From Chitinophagales bacterium (GTDB lineage Bacteria; Bacteroidota; Bacteroidia; Chitinophagales; Saprospiraceae), in the NCBI GenBank assembly GCA_013299105.1, contig JAAFJY010000005.1:246904-310903 (forward strand): a stretch of 64,000 bases of DNA, given 5' to 3'. The notes under the pieces are model-generated. The model saw only the letters and a program-made list of their open reading frames with translations, had not been told where the DNA came from and did not search any database. This document shows, one piece after another, positions 32,149 through 39,591 of the stretch; the first letter of the stretch is position 1, and the number at the start of each line of letters is the position of its first letter. Made by a program: the position numbers and the translations under genes.

Positions 32149-32298
32149 ATACTTGGAGAAATCGACATAAAAATACCACATTTCTCCAACTATAATACTC
32201 TATACTTGGAGAAATCGATGTTTTTTACCCACATTCCTCCAAGTATAGCTCAGATACTTGGAGAAATGTGCCTAAAAAAGTGAGATTTTTCCAAGTAT
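32149..32298. repeat. Three inverted-repeat units before the second ATPase-nuclease gene
   Basis: Each unit pairs ATACTTGGAGAAAT with ATTTCTCCAAGTAT (small variants). Arms start at 32149/32180, 32202/32233 and 32254/32285. Arm-to-arm spacing within a unit is exactly 31 bp; units are 52-53 bp apart, so the six arms alternate at 31 and 21-22 bp. The array lies nine bases upstream of the minus-strand start at 32139. The design (alternating orientation, helical phasing) is the same as at 25759, but the sequence is unrelated. Confidence 0.92.
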
Positions 32299-32323
32299 CG
32301 TCCGTTCAAGGCAGCTATTTTCT

Positions 32324-32998
32324 TCAAAACTTCCAGACTTCTTCCCCGATATTCTTCAGCCTGGCGATCATGTCAATTGGGTTGGGATCGGCAAAAACGG
32401 CGTTGCCAGCTACCAGTACATTGGCCCCCGCTTTTAGCAGGGCTTCGGCATTTTGCAGGCCTACGCCGCCGTCGATTTCGATATAAGGTGAGAGGTTGCG
32501 CTCGATCAAGCGGGTTTTCAGGCGCTCGATTTTGGGTAGGGTTTGGTAGATGAACTTTTGACCGCCGAAGCCAGGATTGACCGACATGAGCAGAACCAGG
32601 TCCAAGTCTTCGAGGATGTCTTCGAGCAGTTCGATAGGGGTGTGCGGATTTAAGGCCACGCCCGCTTTGGCTCCGGTGGCTTTGATTTGTTGGATACAGC
32701 GGTGCAAGTGGGTACAGGCTTCGTAATGTACCGTGATCACGTTCGCACCTGCTTTGGCGAAGGCTTCAATGTATTTTTCGGGCTCCACGATCATCAGGTG
32801 GACGTCAAGGGGCTTTTTACAAGCTTTTTGCACAGCTTCCAACACGGGGAATCCAAAAGAGATATTGGGCACGAAACGGCCATCCATGATGTCGACATGG
32901 AGCCAATCGGCGGTACTGTCATTGACGAGTTGAAGGTCGGCATCCAAATGCCCGAAGTTGGCGGCGAGCAGTGAGGGCGCTACGAGGTGTGCGCTCAT
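32324..32998 (-). CDS. rpe: Ribulose-phosphate 3-epimerase
   Basis: 224 residues, the usual length. This TIM-barrel enzyme interconverts ribulose 5-phosphate and xylulose 5-phosphate in the pentose phosphate pathway. Visible motifs are APSLLAANFGHL, LHVDIMDGRFVPN (metal-binding His and Asp), LDVHLMI, MSVNPGFGGQKF and IEIDGGV. It stands alone. A TACCTTTG element on the minus strand (33053-33046) could be its -7 promoter element, giving a leader of about 40 bases. Confidence 0.96.
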   Translation of the reverse strand: MSAHLVAPSLLAANFGHLDADLQLVNDSTADWLHVDIMDGRFVPNISFGFPVLEAVQKACKKPLDVHLMIVEPEKYIEAFAKAGANVITVHYEACTHLHRCIQQIKATGAKAGVALNPHTPIELLEDILEDLDLVLLMSVNPGFGGQKFIYQTLPKIERLKTRLIERNLSPYIEIDGGVGLQNAEALLKAGANVLVAGNAVFADPNPIDMIARLKNIGEEVWKF

Positions 32999-33045
32999 GT
33001 GTGAGAAAAATTTTGCGCGAAAAAAATTATGTTGTAAATTCGCAG

Positions 33046-33053
33046 CAAAGGTA
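33046..33053 (-). promoter_or_regulatory. Possible -7 element (TACCTTTG) for rpe
   Basis: It matches the Bacteroidota TAnnTTTG consensus and lies about 48 bases before the rpe start on the minus strand. A properly spaced -33 TTG was not found. Confidence 0.35.
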
Positions 33054-33056
33054 AAA

Positions 33057-33085
33057 CAAAAAAACCGGTTGGGTGATCCAACCGG
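33057..33085 (-). terminator. Minus-strand hairpin with T-run, upstream of rpe
   Basis: Arms CCGGTTGG (33065-33072) and CCAACCGG (33078-33085) read on the minus strand as a hairpin followed by seven T. It would stop a minus-strand transcript coming from about 33090-33300, where no convincing gene is present. Confidence 0.7.
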
Positions 33086-34455
33086 CTTTCCAAAAAGAGC
33101 TTTGAGAGGCTATCTACATACCTGGGTCCCCTCGTTTGGGGTCCCGAAACAAAATTCATGAGAGTATAATTTGTCACTGCGTGAGCTACCCATTGGTAGT
33201 TGGTCAGTAACAAGAAAGCCGTTTTTTCAATTGGCTTTGTATTTTCTAACTGGGTTGTTGTTTTAGGGTTGTTGTTTTAGGGCTTGTTGTTTTACTTATT
33301 TCCTTCTGACACTACAAAGATGCACCTGTTTCCAGGGCCACAAAAGTACATTTTACGTTTTTACTGGTTTGCATTTTTATTGAAATCGTTTACAATCCTT
33401 TGATTTTAAATTATTTAACCCTACCATATTCTTTATTTCTGGCGAAATCCTTGCTTATCTTTTCGTTTTTATCGGTGTTTTTTACAAATTTTTTTTCCTG
33501 TTTTTGACTTCCCATTCCATAAATGTGGGTCTAAGGGCCAATTTGAGTATGATTATTTGGAATGGGCCGCTGTGATAAGGGGCACGTCAAAAATAAAATT
33601 CACCAATTTTTTATAGGGGAACGTAGAAAATAAGGTGCACTGATTCGTGGCATACTATCTGGACGTGGACCTAAAGACGGCATGATTTTAGGTAAAAAAG
33701 GTCCCAAATGCTCAAAAAAGGCCTGAAAGAAGCATTTTTTTGAGTTTTGGCTAACAAAAAACCAATGCTTTTCGTCCAAGTTTTTTCATGTCCAGTAGTA
33801 TGGATTTGTGGTTATGGAAAAATATAAGCAACTGACTGTAAATAAGTTGTGTTCTTTTTTCACAGTAAGTTCTCAATCCGCATTTCAGCAATTACCTTTC
33901 TTTATCTAGGCAACAATGGCAAGTACTCGTAAGCACTTTACACACGTGCGGAAGCCCAGTGTCGGTCAGGAGATCTGACACCAGCACAACGCTCAATTGA
34001 CGCGGGTTCCAGGTCTCTGACCGGAACCATCTTACACGCGTTTGTAACGCGTAAACGGATCTTCAGTGAATTGGGAACTTACTTTTCACTAACCCCAAAT
34101 CCGTCCACCTTATTTTTTTAAGCGCCCTAAGGTAGCAGTTGAACGTTGAGGAGCTGAGCAGTCGAACTCCCAGCTACGTGAGAAGTAATACCTTATATAT
34201 ATGTATGCCGCTAAGGTGCTTAATTTAGGCCAAATCCAGAATGCGTACTGTTTTCAAAAAATTGTTCACGATTTGAGCGATTTTTTTATATTTTTTTAGC
34301 TAAAAATTTGCATATCTGAATTGTTTACCCCTACTTTTGTGAAAGTATTTAGGACTTGTTGTTTTACCCTTCTATTATTTCCACTGACATTATTTCTTCT
34401 GGCACCTTGGTATTGTCTCAACTCTCCATAGTTCGAGCGGTAACCTTAAACTCAT
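33086..34455. other. 1.4-kb stretch without a recognisable gene
   Basis: No reading frame with protein-like features was found. Items seen: a GGGACCCC/GGGGACCC stem near 33125-33146 just before the minus-strand terminator (possible small RNA), three TTGTTGTTTTAGGG/C units at 33252-33300, an A/T-rich zone (33340-33520), a structured repeat at 33960-34052, and a second CTTGTTGTTTTAC sequence at about 34355 with downstream similarity to 33280-33315. Confidence 0.55.
33960..34052. repeat. Structured intergenic repeat with ACGCGTT-TGT-AACGCGT hairpin
   Basis: GGTCAGGAGATCTGACACC and GGTCTCTGACCGGAACC near-palindromes lead to a perfect 7-bp stem ACGCGTT/AACGCGT at 34036-34052. The order and loop match the element at 4013-4097. 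Confidence 0.6.
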
Positions 34456-34488
34456 TTGATTAATTTTTTACAATCAACCTTCGATTTT

Positions 34489-34977
34489 ATGTGCCTGCGC
34501 GTTTTTTGGTGCTTTAGTCTGCTACTACTATTGTTTTCTTGTCAATCTCCACTTCCACCTGCACTGCAGGAAAAAGGTGAAGCATTGTTGTCGCGATCCA
34601 AGCAACTTCATTGCGAAGACTTGGACTATCGCGAAACAGTGGATTCGCTTTGGGATGTTGTATCTACACACCTTGAAAAGGCGATACCTGCTGATGCGAT
34701 GCGGGACGTTGAAAAGGCCAACGCCGTTCAACTCCGCAATACTTCGCTGATCAAGATGGTTTGGCGCGACATGGACGCCGCCAGCCGAGCATTGCTTGAT
34801 CGCAGTGGTAAAATGGACTCACTCATTGCCAATCAAGTCAAAGACCTTCAGGTCAGACGTGAAAAATTGGAAGGCGAGCAAGCTCTTTTCATTAATCAAG
34901 TGGCAAAAGAAGCTCCCAAAGCGGTTAAAGATTGGACCAAAAAGCTGATCGATGCCAGCAAGGAAGCTTGCGATTGA
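34489..34977 (+). CDS. Small lipoprotein of unknown function
   Basis: 162 residues from MCLRVFWCF, or 173 if the Met at 34456 is used. A lipoprotein signal (FSLLLLLFSCQSP) precedes a mostly helical, charged domain, with DRSGKMDSLIANQVKDLQVRREKLEGEQ suggesting a coiled coil. No family was recognised. It is 80 bp upstream of, and on the same strand as, the PAP2-like phosphatase lipoprotein, and may be cotranscribed with it. Confidence 0.65.
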   Translation: MCLRVFWCFSLLLLLFSCQSPLPPALQEKGEALLSRSKQLHCEDLDYRETVDSLWDVVSTHLEKAIPADAMRDVEKANAVQLRNTSLIKMVWRDMDAASRALLDRSGKMDSLIANQVKDLQVRREKLEGEQALFINQVAKEAPKAVKDWTKKLIDASKEACD

Positions 34978-35057
34978 TATTTTTTTCCCGTCTATCCCAA
35001 ATCGAGGATAAACGTTTTTTACTCTATGCTCTACTAACAAAAAAATCTTTTAATCCT

Positions 35058-36461
35058 ATGAAAAACTGGGTACTCTCTACCAAAAATTGGGCAATGATGG
35101 CCCTACTGGCCGTAGCTGTTTTCGCTTGCGACCCTGACGAACCCATTGTTGACGAAACGCCAGCCGGTGATCCGCTCAAAGAGGATTACACCCTGGCACT
35201 GAAGTGGCAACAAGTTTACCTGGATGTCGAGCGTTTCACGCCCAACTACCGCCCACCAGTAGCGGCCCGCACCGCAGGCTATGTTGGCCTCACTGCTTAT
35301 GAGGCCATCGTAAACGGGATGAGCACGAAGTACAATTCCTTTGATGGTTATTTTGCTGGTTTGGATGTGCCAGAGCCACAAGACGGGGCGGATTATTTCT
35401 GGCCCGAGGTTTACAACGCAGCCTATGCTCGCTCCATCACTTTGTTTTTCCCAACTGCACCAGCAGCACAACTCTTCAAAGTGTATGCCAACGAGCAGGA
35501 CTTTTCGGAAAAATTCACCCTGACGGTGGCCAACGACGTATTTGTACGTTCGCGGGAGTATGGCCGTGCGGTAGCCGATGCGGTATTTGCCTGGTCCAAA
35601 ACCGACCAAATTGGCGACGCAGCCTACCTGCGCCTACACGACCCCAACTATGCACCACCCAAAGGGGATGGCCTGTGGCAGCCCACTTTCCCTGACTACA
35701 CGCCAGCTTTATTGCCTTATTGGGGCAAAGTGCGCACTTTCGTAGCCGATGCTACCGATAAGTGCCCAGAACCATTGGCATACAGCAAAGATCCCAGCTC
35801 TGAAATCTACAAGCAAGCTTTGGAGCCATTCACCCTGGTTAACCAAATCAAAGCTGGTGAAAAGTATGAAGAGCATTGGATTGCCGATTTCTGGAGCGAC
35901 GACTGCGCAGCGTTGACCTTTACGCCTGCGGGGCGTTTCATCGCCATTGCCAACCAATTGGTAGAAAAGGAGAAATTGACCTTGGGTGCAGCCACCGAAT
36001 TGTACGCAAAAGTAAGCATGGGCTTGTGTGATGCGGGGATCCGTGCATGGCACCAGAAATACACTTACAACTACCAGCGCCCCATCGACTACATTCGCCA
36101 GGTGATGCCTGGCAATGCAGCCAACAGCTGGAATTCGATCATGTGCCCCGATGGTTCTGGCCGTTTCTTTACGCCTCCATTCCCTGCCTACCCTTCTGGT
36201 CACGCTACTTTTGGGGCGGTTGCGGCTGAGATTTTCTCCGATTACTTCGGTGAAAACTACAAGTTTACTGATCGTTGCCACGAAGGCCGTACCGAGTTCA
36301 TCGGCAAGCCACGTACCTTCAACTCTTTCCGCGAAATTGCTGAAGAGAATGCTTATTCCCGTCTGCCCATCGGCGTACACTTCCGCATGGATGCTACTTC
36401 TGGGGTAGGCTTGGGTTATGGCATCGGCAAGAAAGTGAACCGTTTGCCTTGGCGCAAGTGA
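35058..36461 (+). CDS. Vanadium-haloperoxidase-like PAP2 phosphatase, lipoprotein
   Basis: About 467 residues with a lipoprotein signal (MALLAVAVFACDP). The C-terminal part has the three PAP2/vanadate-site motifs in order: KYTYNYQRPIDYI (K...RP), PAYPSGHATFGA (PSGH), and SRLPIGVHFRMD (SR...H). Length and layout match bacterial vanadium-dependent haloperoxidase-like phosphatases, probably facing the periplasm. Whether it acts as an acid phosphatase or a haloperoxidase cannot be decided from sequence. The start at 35058 was chosen for its signal peptide; the frame extends further upstream into the preceding gene. A bidirectional terminator follows. Confidence 0.88.
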   Translation: MKNWVLSTKNWAMMALLAVAVFACDPDEPIVDETPAGDPLKEDYTLALKWQQVYLDVERFTPNYRPPVAARTAGYVGLTAYEAIVNGMSTKYNSFDGYFAGLDVPEPQDGADYFWPEVYNAAYARSITLFFPTAPAAQLFKVYANEQDFSEKFTLTVANDVFVRSREYGRAVADAVFAWSKTDQIGDAAYLRLHDPNYAPPKGDGLWQPTFPDYTPALLPYWGKVRTFVADATDKCPEPLAYSKDPSSEIYKQALEPFTLVNQIKAGEKYEEHWIADFWSDDCAALTFTPAGRFIAIANQLVEKEKLTLGAATELYAKVSMGLCDAGIRAWHQKYTYNYQRPIDYIRQVMPGNAANSWNSIMCPDGSGRFFTPPFPAYPSGHATFGAVAAEIFSDYFGENYKFTDRCHEGRTEFIGKPRTFNSFREIAEENAYSRLPIGVHFRMDATSGVGLGYGIGKKVNRLPWRK

Positions 36462-36536
36462 TTTTAGTGAAGGGTTGAAATGTTGAAGGGTTGAAAGGAA
36501 GGCCCTGGCTTTGGGCTACACATTCAACATAAAAAA

Positions 36537-36568
36537 GCGGCAGTTCTGATCATGGAACTGCCGCTTTT
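36537..36568 (+). terminator. Bidirectional terminator between convergent genes
   Basis: Perfect arms GCGGCAGTTC (36537-36546) and GAACTGCCGC (36555-36564), with T after and six A before, so it works for both the phosphatase (plus) and the CDGSH gene (minus). Confidence 0.88.
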
Positions 36569-36682
36569 CTGTTTTTGAAAATGATTGCTGAATTGAAAAT
36601 TGACTGAGTCTCCTAAAACTTGCGTTTGAAAACGAAGGCCATTTCTCTTCAACTCTTCAACATTTCCAACCTTCAACTCCCT

Positions 36683-36901
36683 CTACCATTCCTCCAACTG
36701 CTTGTGTCGACCATCGCAAAAAGGCTTGTTGGCCGACTTTCCGCAGCGGCAAAAATGGGTAATGGGGCCTTTCTCGACGACTGTTCCATCGGGCATTTTT
36801 ACTTCTAACATTCCTTTGACCCTCAGTGGGCCTTTGTCCAGTACTTCGCACTCGGTAAAAACTACCGGGGTTTCCTGTTCGCTGTTGTTTTGGTTTTCCA
36901 T
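36683..36901 (-). CDS. CDGSH iron-sulfur domain protein
   Basis: 72 residues from MENQNNSEQETPV. It ends with CRCGKSANKPFCDGRH, an exact CDGSH-type 2Fe-2S site with three Cys and one His ligand. The N-terminal half (VVFTECEVLDKGPLRVKGMLEV ... DGTVVEKGPITHF) is the common preceding beta segment. It probably acts in redox or iron-sulfur transfer in the cytoplasm. The frame extends 63 codons further upstream, but that part overlaps the divergent pseudouridine synthase start and has no domain. Confidence 0.88.
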   Translation of the reverse strand: MENQNNSEQETPVVFTECEVLDKGPLRVKGMLEVKMPDGTVVEKGPITHFCRCGKSANKPFCDGRHKQLEEW

Positions 36902-37000
36902 TGTTGAATGATTGTGGGTGAATACCAAAAAGTCTACTTCTATTGACTGTGAGGTTGTTACTTTGTGGCCATCTAGCGCAAAACTAAAATTTCGGCTTGA

Positions 37001-37654
37001 ATGTTCACAGAAATAAAAAATTGGATCCTTGCAGAAACACCCAACTGGATTGCTTTGAACAAGCCAGCTGGAATCAGCGTGGAAAAACAACGCGGGGTAA
37101 ATGACACCCTAGAGGACCAGGTAGAAGCCTATTTGAGCAGTCAGAAGCGCAGTTTTTTCCTGGGTATCGTGCACCGTTTGGATCGCCCAACTTCTGGACT
37201 GGTACTGATGGCCAAGAAAAAAGCGGCCTTGAGGGACCTGAACCAACAATTCGCCGAGCGCAGTATTCAAAAAACCTACCTGGCGCTGGTGCAAGGTGCC
37301 CCTTCACCAGAACAAGCCGAATTGCAGCACTATTTGGTCAAAGACCAGGCGCAGAAAAAAGCACTGGTCTTTGATGCGCCAGGCCCAGAACGGAACTTGG
37401 CCCACCTGGCTTATCGTTTGGTCAAAACCCAAGGCGAGCAATCCCTACTCGAAATCGAGCTCCACACGGGGCGCTACCACCAAATCCGGGCGCAATTGGG
37501 GGCCATTGGCTGCCCGATTATCGGCGACCATTGGTACGGTTCTACCCAGGATTTTGCTGAAAATGCCATTGCCTTGCACGCCTGGAAACTGAAATTCAAG
37601 GACCCAGGGTCGGGGAATGAAGTGGAATTGGTGGCAGAATGGCCTTGGAGTTGA
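37001..37654 (+). CDS. RluA-family pseudouridine synthase
   Basis: 217 residues, short for the family: the catalytic domain without an S4 RNA-binding domain. The signature is GIVHRLDRPTSGLVLMAK with catalytic Asp61. LNKPAGISVE, KTYLALVQG and TGRYHQIRAQLGAIGCPIIGD are also conserved. It converts specific uridines of rRNA or tRNA to pseudouridine; the target is unknown. It is divergent from the CDGSH gene across a 99-bp gap. Confidence 0.92.
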   Translation: MFTEIKNWILAETPNWIALNKPAGISVEKQRGVNDTLEDQVEAYLSSQKRSFFLGIVHRLDRPTSGLVLMAKKKAALRDLNQQFAERSIQKTYLALVQGAPSPEQAELQHYLVKDQAQKKALVFDAPGPERNLAHLAYRLVKTQGEQSLLEIELHTGRYHQIRAQLGAIGCPIIGDHWYGSTQDFAENAIALHAWKLKFKDPGSGNEVELVAEWPWS

Positions 37655-37713
37655 AGCGTTGATAAGTTGAAGAGAGGGCTTTCATTTCAACCCTTCAACC
37701 CTTCAACCAAACA

Positions 37714-38433
37714 TTACTTTTTCGGCACCTGACTAGGCCGAACTTCAATTTTACTGGGCAGGGTACGTGGGTTCATTTTCAGGAGGTCCACCACCATTTG
37801 TCCCAGGTCTTCGGGTTGAATTTTCCAGGCGTCGGCTTCGCTGGGCTGGTGATTGTTGAAGTAGGTGGCCACCGAACCAGGCATGATGGTCGAGCACTTT
37901 ACCCCCGCCTCGCGCAAGTCGAGCATCACGGCCTGGGTAAAACCTACCAAGCCAAACTTACTGGCATTGTACGCTGAGGCGTTGGCAAAAAAGTTGGTCC
38001 CCGCGAGGCTGGCGATGCTGATGAAGTAACCCTGGGCAGCAACAAGTGGATCAAGCGCAGCCTTGACGCTGTAAAAAACGCCAGTCAGGTTGGTGTCGAT
38101 GGTTTCTTGCCATTGTTCTGGGCTGAGGCTGGTGATGGGCGCGAAGTGGCCCACGCCAGCGTTGGCGATGAGCACGTCCAAGCGACCAAAGGTTTCGAGG
38201 GTTTTGGCGACTACGGCTTTTTGGGCTTCAAAATCGCGGACGTCGGCTACCAGGCCAATGGCTTTGCCGGGGCCGAAATGGGCCAATTGTTGGGCGGCGT
38301 TGTCCACGTCGGCCACTTTGCGGCCAGTGAAGGCTACGTTTACGCCTTCTTTGATCAGGCTTTCGGCGATGCCGTAACCAATTCCTTTGCTGCCCCCGGT
38401 GATGAGGGCGGTCATTCCGTTTAGTGTTTTCAT
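37714..38433 (-). CDS. Short-chain dehydrogenase/reductase
   Basis: 239 residues with a classical SDR layout: nucleotide-binding GGSKGIGYG (13-21), Arg after the second strand (FTGRKV, suggests NADPH), ADVRD, NAGVG, and catalytic Ser/Tyr/Lys in SIASLAGTNFFANASAYNASK. The closest themes are 3-ketoacyl-ACP reductase-like enzymes, but the substrate cannot be assigned. It stands alone, converging on the pseudouridine synthase over a GTTGAA/TTCAAC simple repeat. Confidence 0.9.
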   Translation of the reverse strand: MKTLNGMTALITGGSKGIGYGIAESLIKEGVNVAFTGRKVADVDNAAQQLAHFGPGKAIGLVADVRDFEAQKAVVAKTLETFGRLDVLIANAGVGHFAPITSLSPEQWQETIDTNLTGVFYSVKAALDPLVAAQGYFISIASLAGTNFFANASAYNASKFGLVGFTQAVMLDLREAGVKCSTIMPGSVATYFNNHQPSEADAWKIQPEDLGQMVVDLLKMNPRTLPSKIEVRPSQVPKK

Positions 38434-38711
38434 GTTGCTAGGAACGCCTTGGAATGGGAAATGGTTGAGGTGTCTTCGTCTGAACTGTGATGGCTGTGAT
38501 TTTTTTGATGGTCATGATGCGAGCATGACATTGACCAATACTTTTTGTCTGAACCAGAATTTGCAGGATTACAGAATTACAGAATTTCTTGCGTGATGTT
38601 GACCAATTTTTTCTAAACCAGAATTTGAAAGAATTATAGAATTGGCCCGCTTTGCGGTCATGCGGGCTTGGTCGGAAGCCTTGCGCTGGTCCTCTCTTCT
38701 CAACCACTTAG
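38434..38711. repeat. Intergenic repeats next to the SDR gene
   Basis: It contains the dispersed unit GTCTGAACTGTGATGGCTGT...TCATGATG in reverse (38478-38530), then TGACATTGACCAATACTTTTTGTC and two related copies of ACCAGAATTTG(C/A)A(G/A)GATTA, ending in an inverted GCGGTCATGCGG segment. No coding capacity. Confidence 0.55.
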
Positions 38712-38890
38712 CAACGGTTCAAAAATAAATCTTTCCGATTTTTATGATTTGGTTGTCAACATCTTGGTCAACGTCATGCTGGAAATCCGTGTAAATCCGC
38801 GTCATCCGTGTCATCCGTGTTCCAAAAATAGCCTCGCCCAGCGAGGCAACGAAGTTGTGAGTTGGAAAGATTTATTCGTGGCTTGTTACT
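38712..38890. repeat. MITE-like element, copy 3
   Basis: Left end CAAAAATAAATCTTTCCGAT; right end AGTTGGAAAGATTTATTCG then GGCTTGTTAC. Inside are GTCAACATCTTGGTCAACGTC repeats, tandem GTCATCCGT segments and the near-palindrome GCCTCGCCCAGCGAGGC. It is in the opposite orientation to copy 4 just across the DUF3291 gene. Confidence 0.72.
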
Positions 38891-38909
38891 TAACTTCTCT
38901 CCCCTCAAC

Positions 38910-39347
38910 TCAAAACGTTTTCCCAAAATTAAACGCCTTTTCGCTAGGTCCATGCTCCCTCAAGTAGAGTATGCGATCCCTGGCTTCCTCGGCGCTGGGA
39001 AATTGGCCCGCTTCGATCCACCAGAGGGCGAGGTGCTCCGTTTGCATGCGCTCGAACCACTTGGCCCTTTTCATAAAAACCTCCACGTGGTCGCTGCGGT
39101 AAGCGAAGTTTTTGAGCGCCTCCATGCTTTCCCATACCGAGATGTTGACGATGATCAAGGGGTCGTTGAATGGGTTGAAACTGGTGGCATTGTTGTGGTC
39201 GTCTTTCAAGCGCCAGACGAAGCCAGGACTCGCCTCGGCCAAGGCATTGATGCGATCCAAGTCGGCCACAAAATCGGCGATGAGTGGATCGTCGATGGGG
39301 GCCAGGAGTTTGGCGATGTTGATTTGTGCCAGTTGTTGGGTGTGCAT
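38910..39347 (-). CDS. DUF3291-family protein
   Basis: 145 residues from MHTQQLAQINIAKL. It matches the DUF3291 pattern: LAQ.NIA......DDP..ADF...LDRINALAEASPGFVWRL, then VNISVWESMEALKNFAYRSDHVEVFMKRAKWFE, with a WWIEAGQFPS strand near the C-terminus. The fold is a ferredoxin-like dimer related to antibiotic biosynthesis monooxygenases; some relatives act on aldoximes or bind haem. No function is assigned. It is flanked on both sides by MITE-like elements in opposite orientations. Confidence 0.85.
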   Translation of the reverse strand: MHTQQLAQINIAKLLAPIDDPLIADFVADLDRINALAEASPGFVWRLKDDHNNATSFNPFNDPLIIVNISVWESMEALKNFAYRSDHVEVFMKRAKWFERMQTEHLALWWIEAGQFPSAEEARDRILYLREHGPSEKAFNFGKTF

Positions 39348-39386
39348 TGGGTGTGGGTATTTTTGGGGAACAAGATAAACAGTCAA

Positions 39387-39577
39387 GTGAAAAGCCACGA
39401 ATAAACCTTTCAAATTCGCAACTTTGATGCCTCGCTGTGCGAGGCTATTTTAGCACACGGATGACACGGATGACGCGGATTTACACGGATTTCCAGTATG
39501 ACGTTGACCATGATGTTGACATCTTGAGCAGGTCAACAATCGTAAAAATTGGAAAGGCTTATTTTTGAACCATTACT
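39387..39577. repeat. MITE-like element, copy 4
   Basis: Left end AAGCCACGAATAAACCTTTC; right end AAAAATTGGAAAGGCTTATT then TTTGAACCATTACT. Internal GCCTCGCTGTGCGAGGC palindrome, GGATGACACGGATGACGCGG tandem segments and TGACGTTGACCATGATGTTG. It is about 190 bp, with no coding capacity. Confidence 0.75.
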
Positions 39578-39591
39578 TGGCATTGTTTTCG

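Noticed and set aside
32995..33213. 72-codon minus-strand frame upstream of rpe
   Set aside because: It crosses a GC-rich stem and a terminator hairpin with T-run; a non-coding transcript is more likely.
34120..34140. CCCTAAGGTAGCA resembles a conserved 23S rRNA segment
   Set aside because: Only about 12 bases match and the surrounding sequence has no rRNA character, so it is chance.
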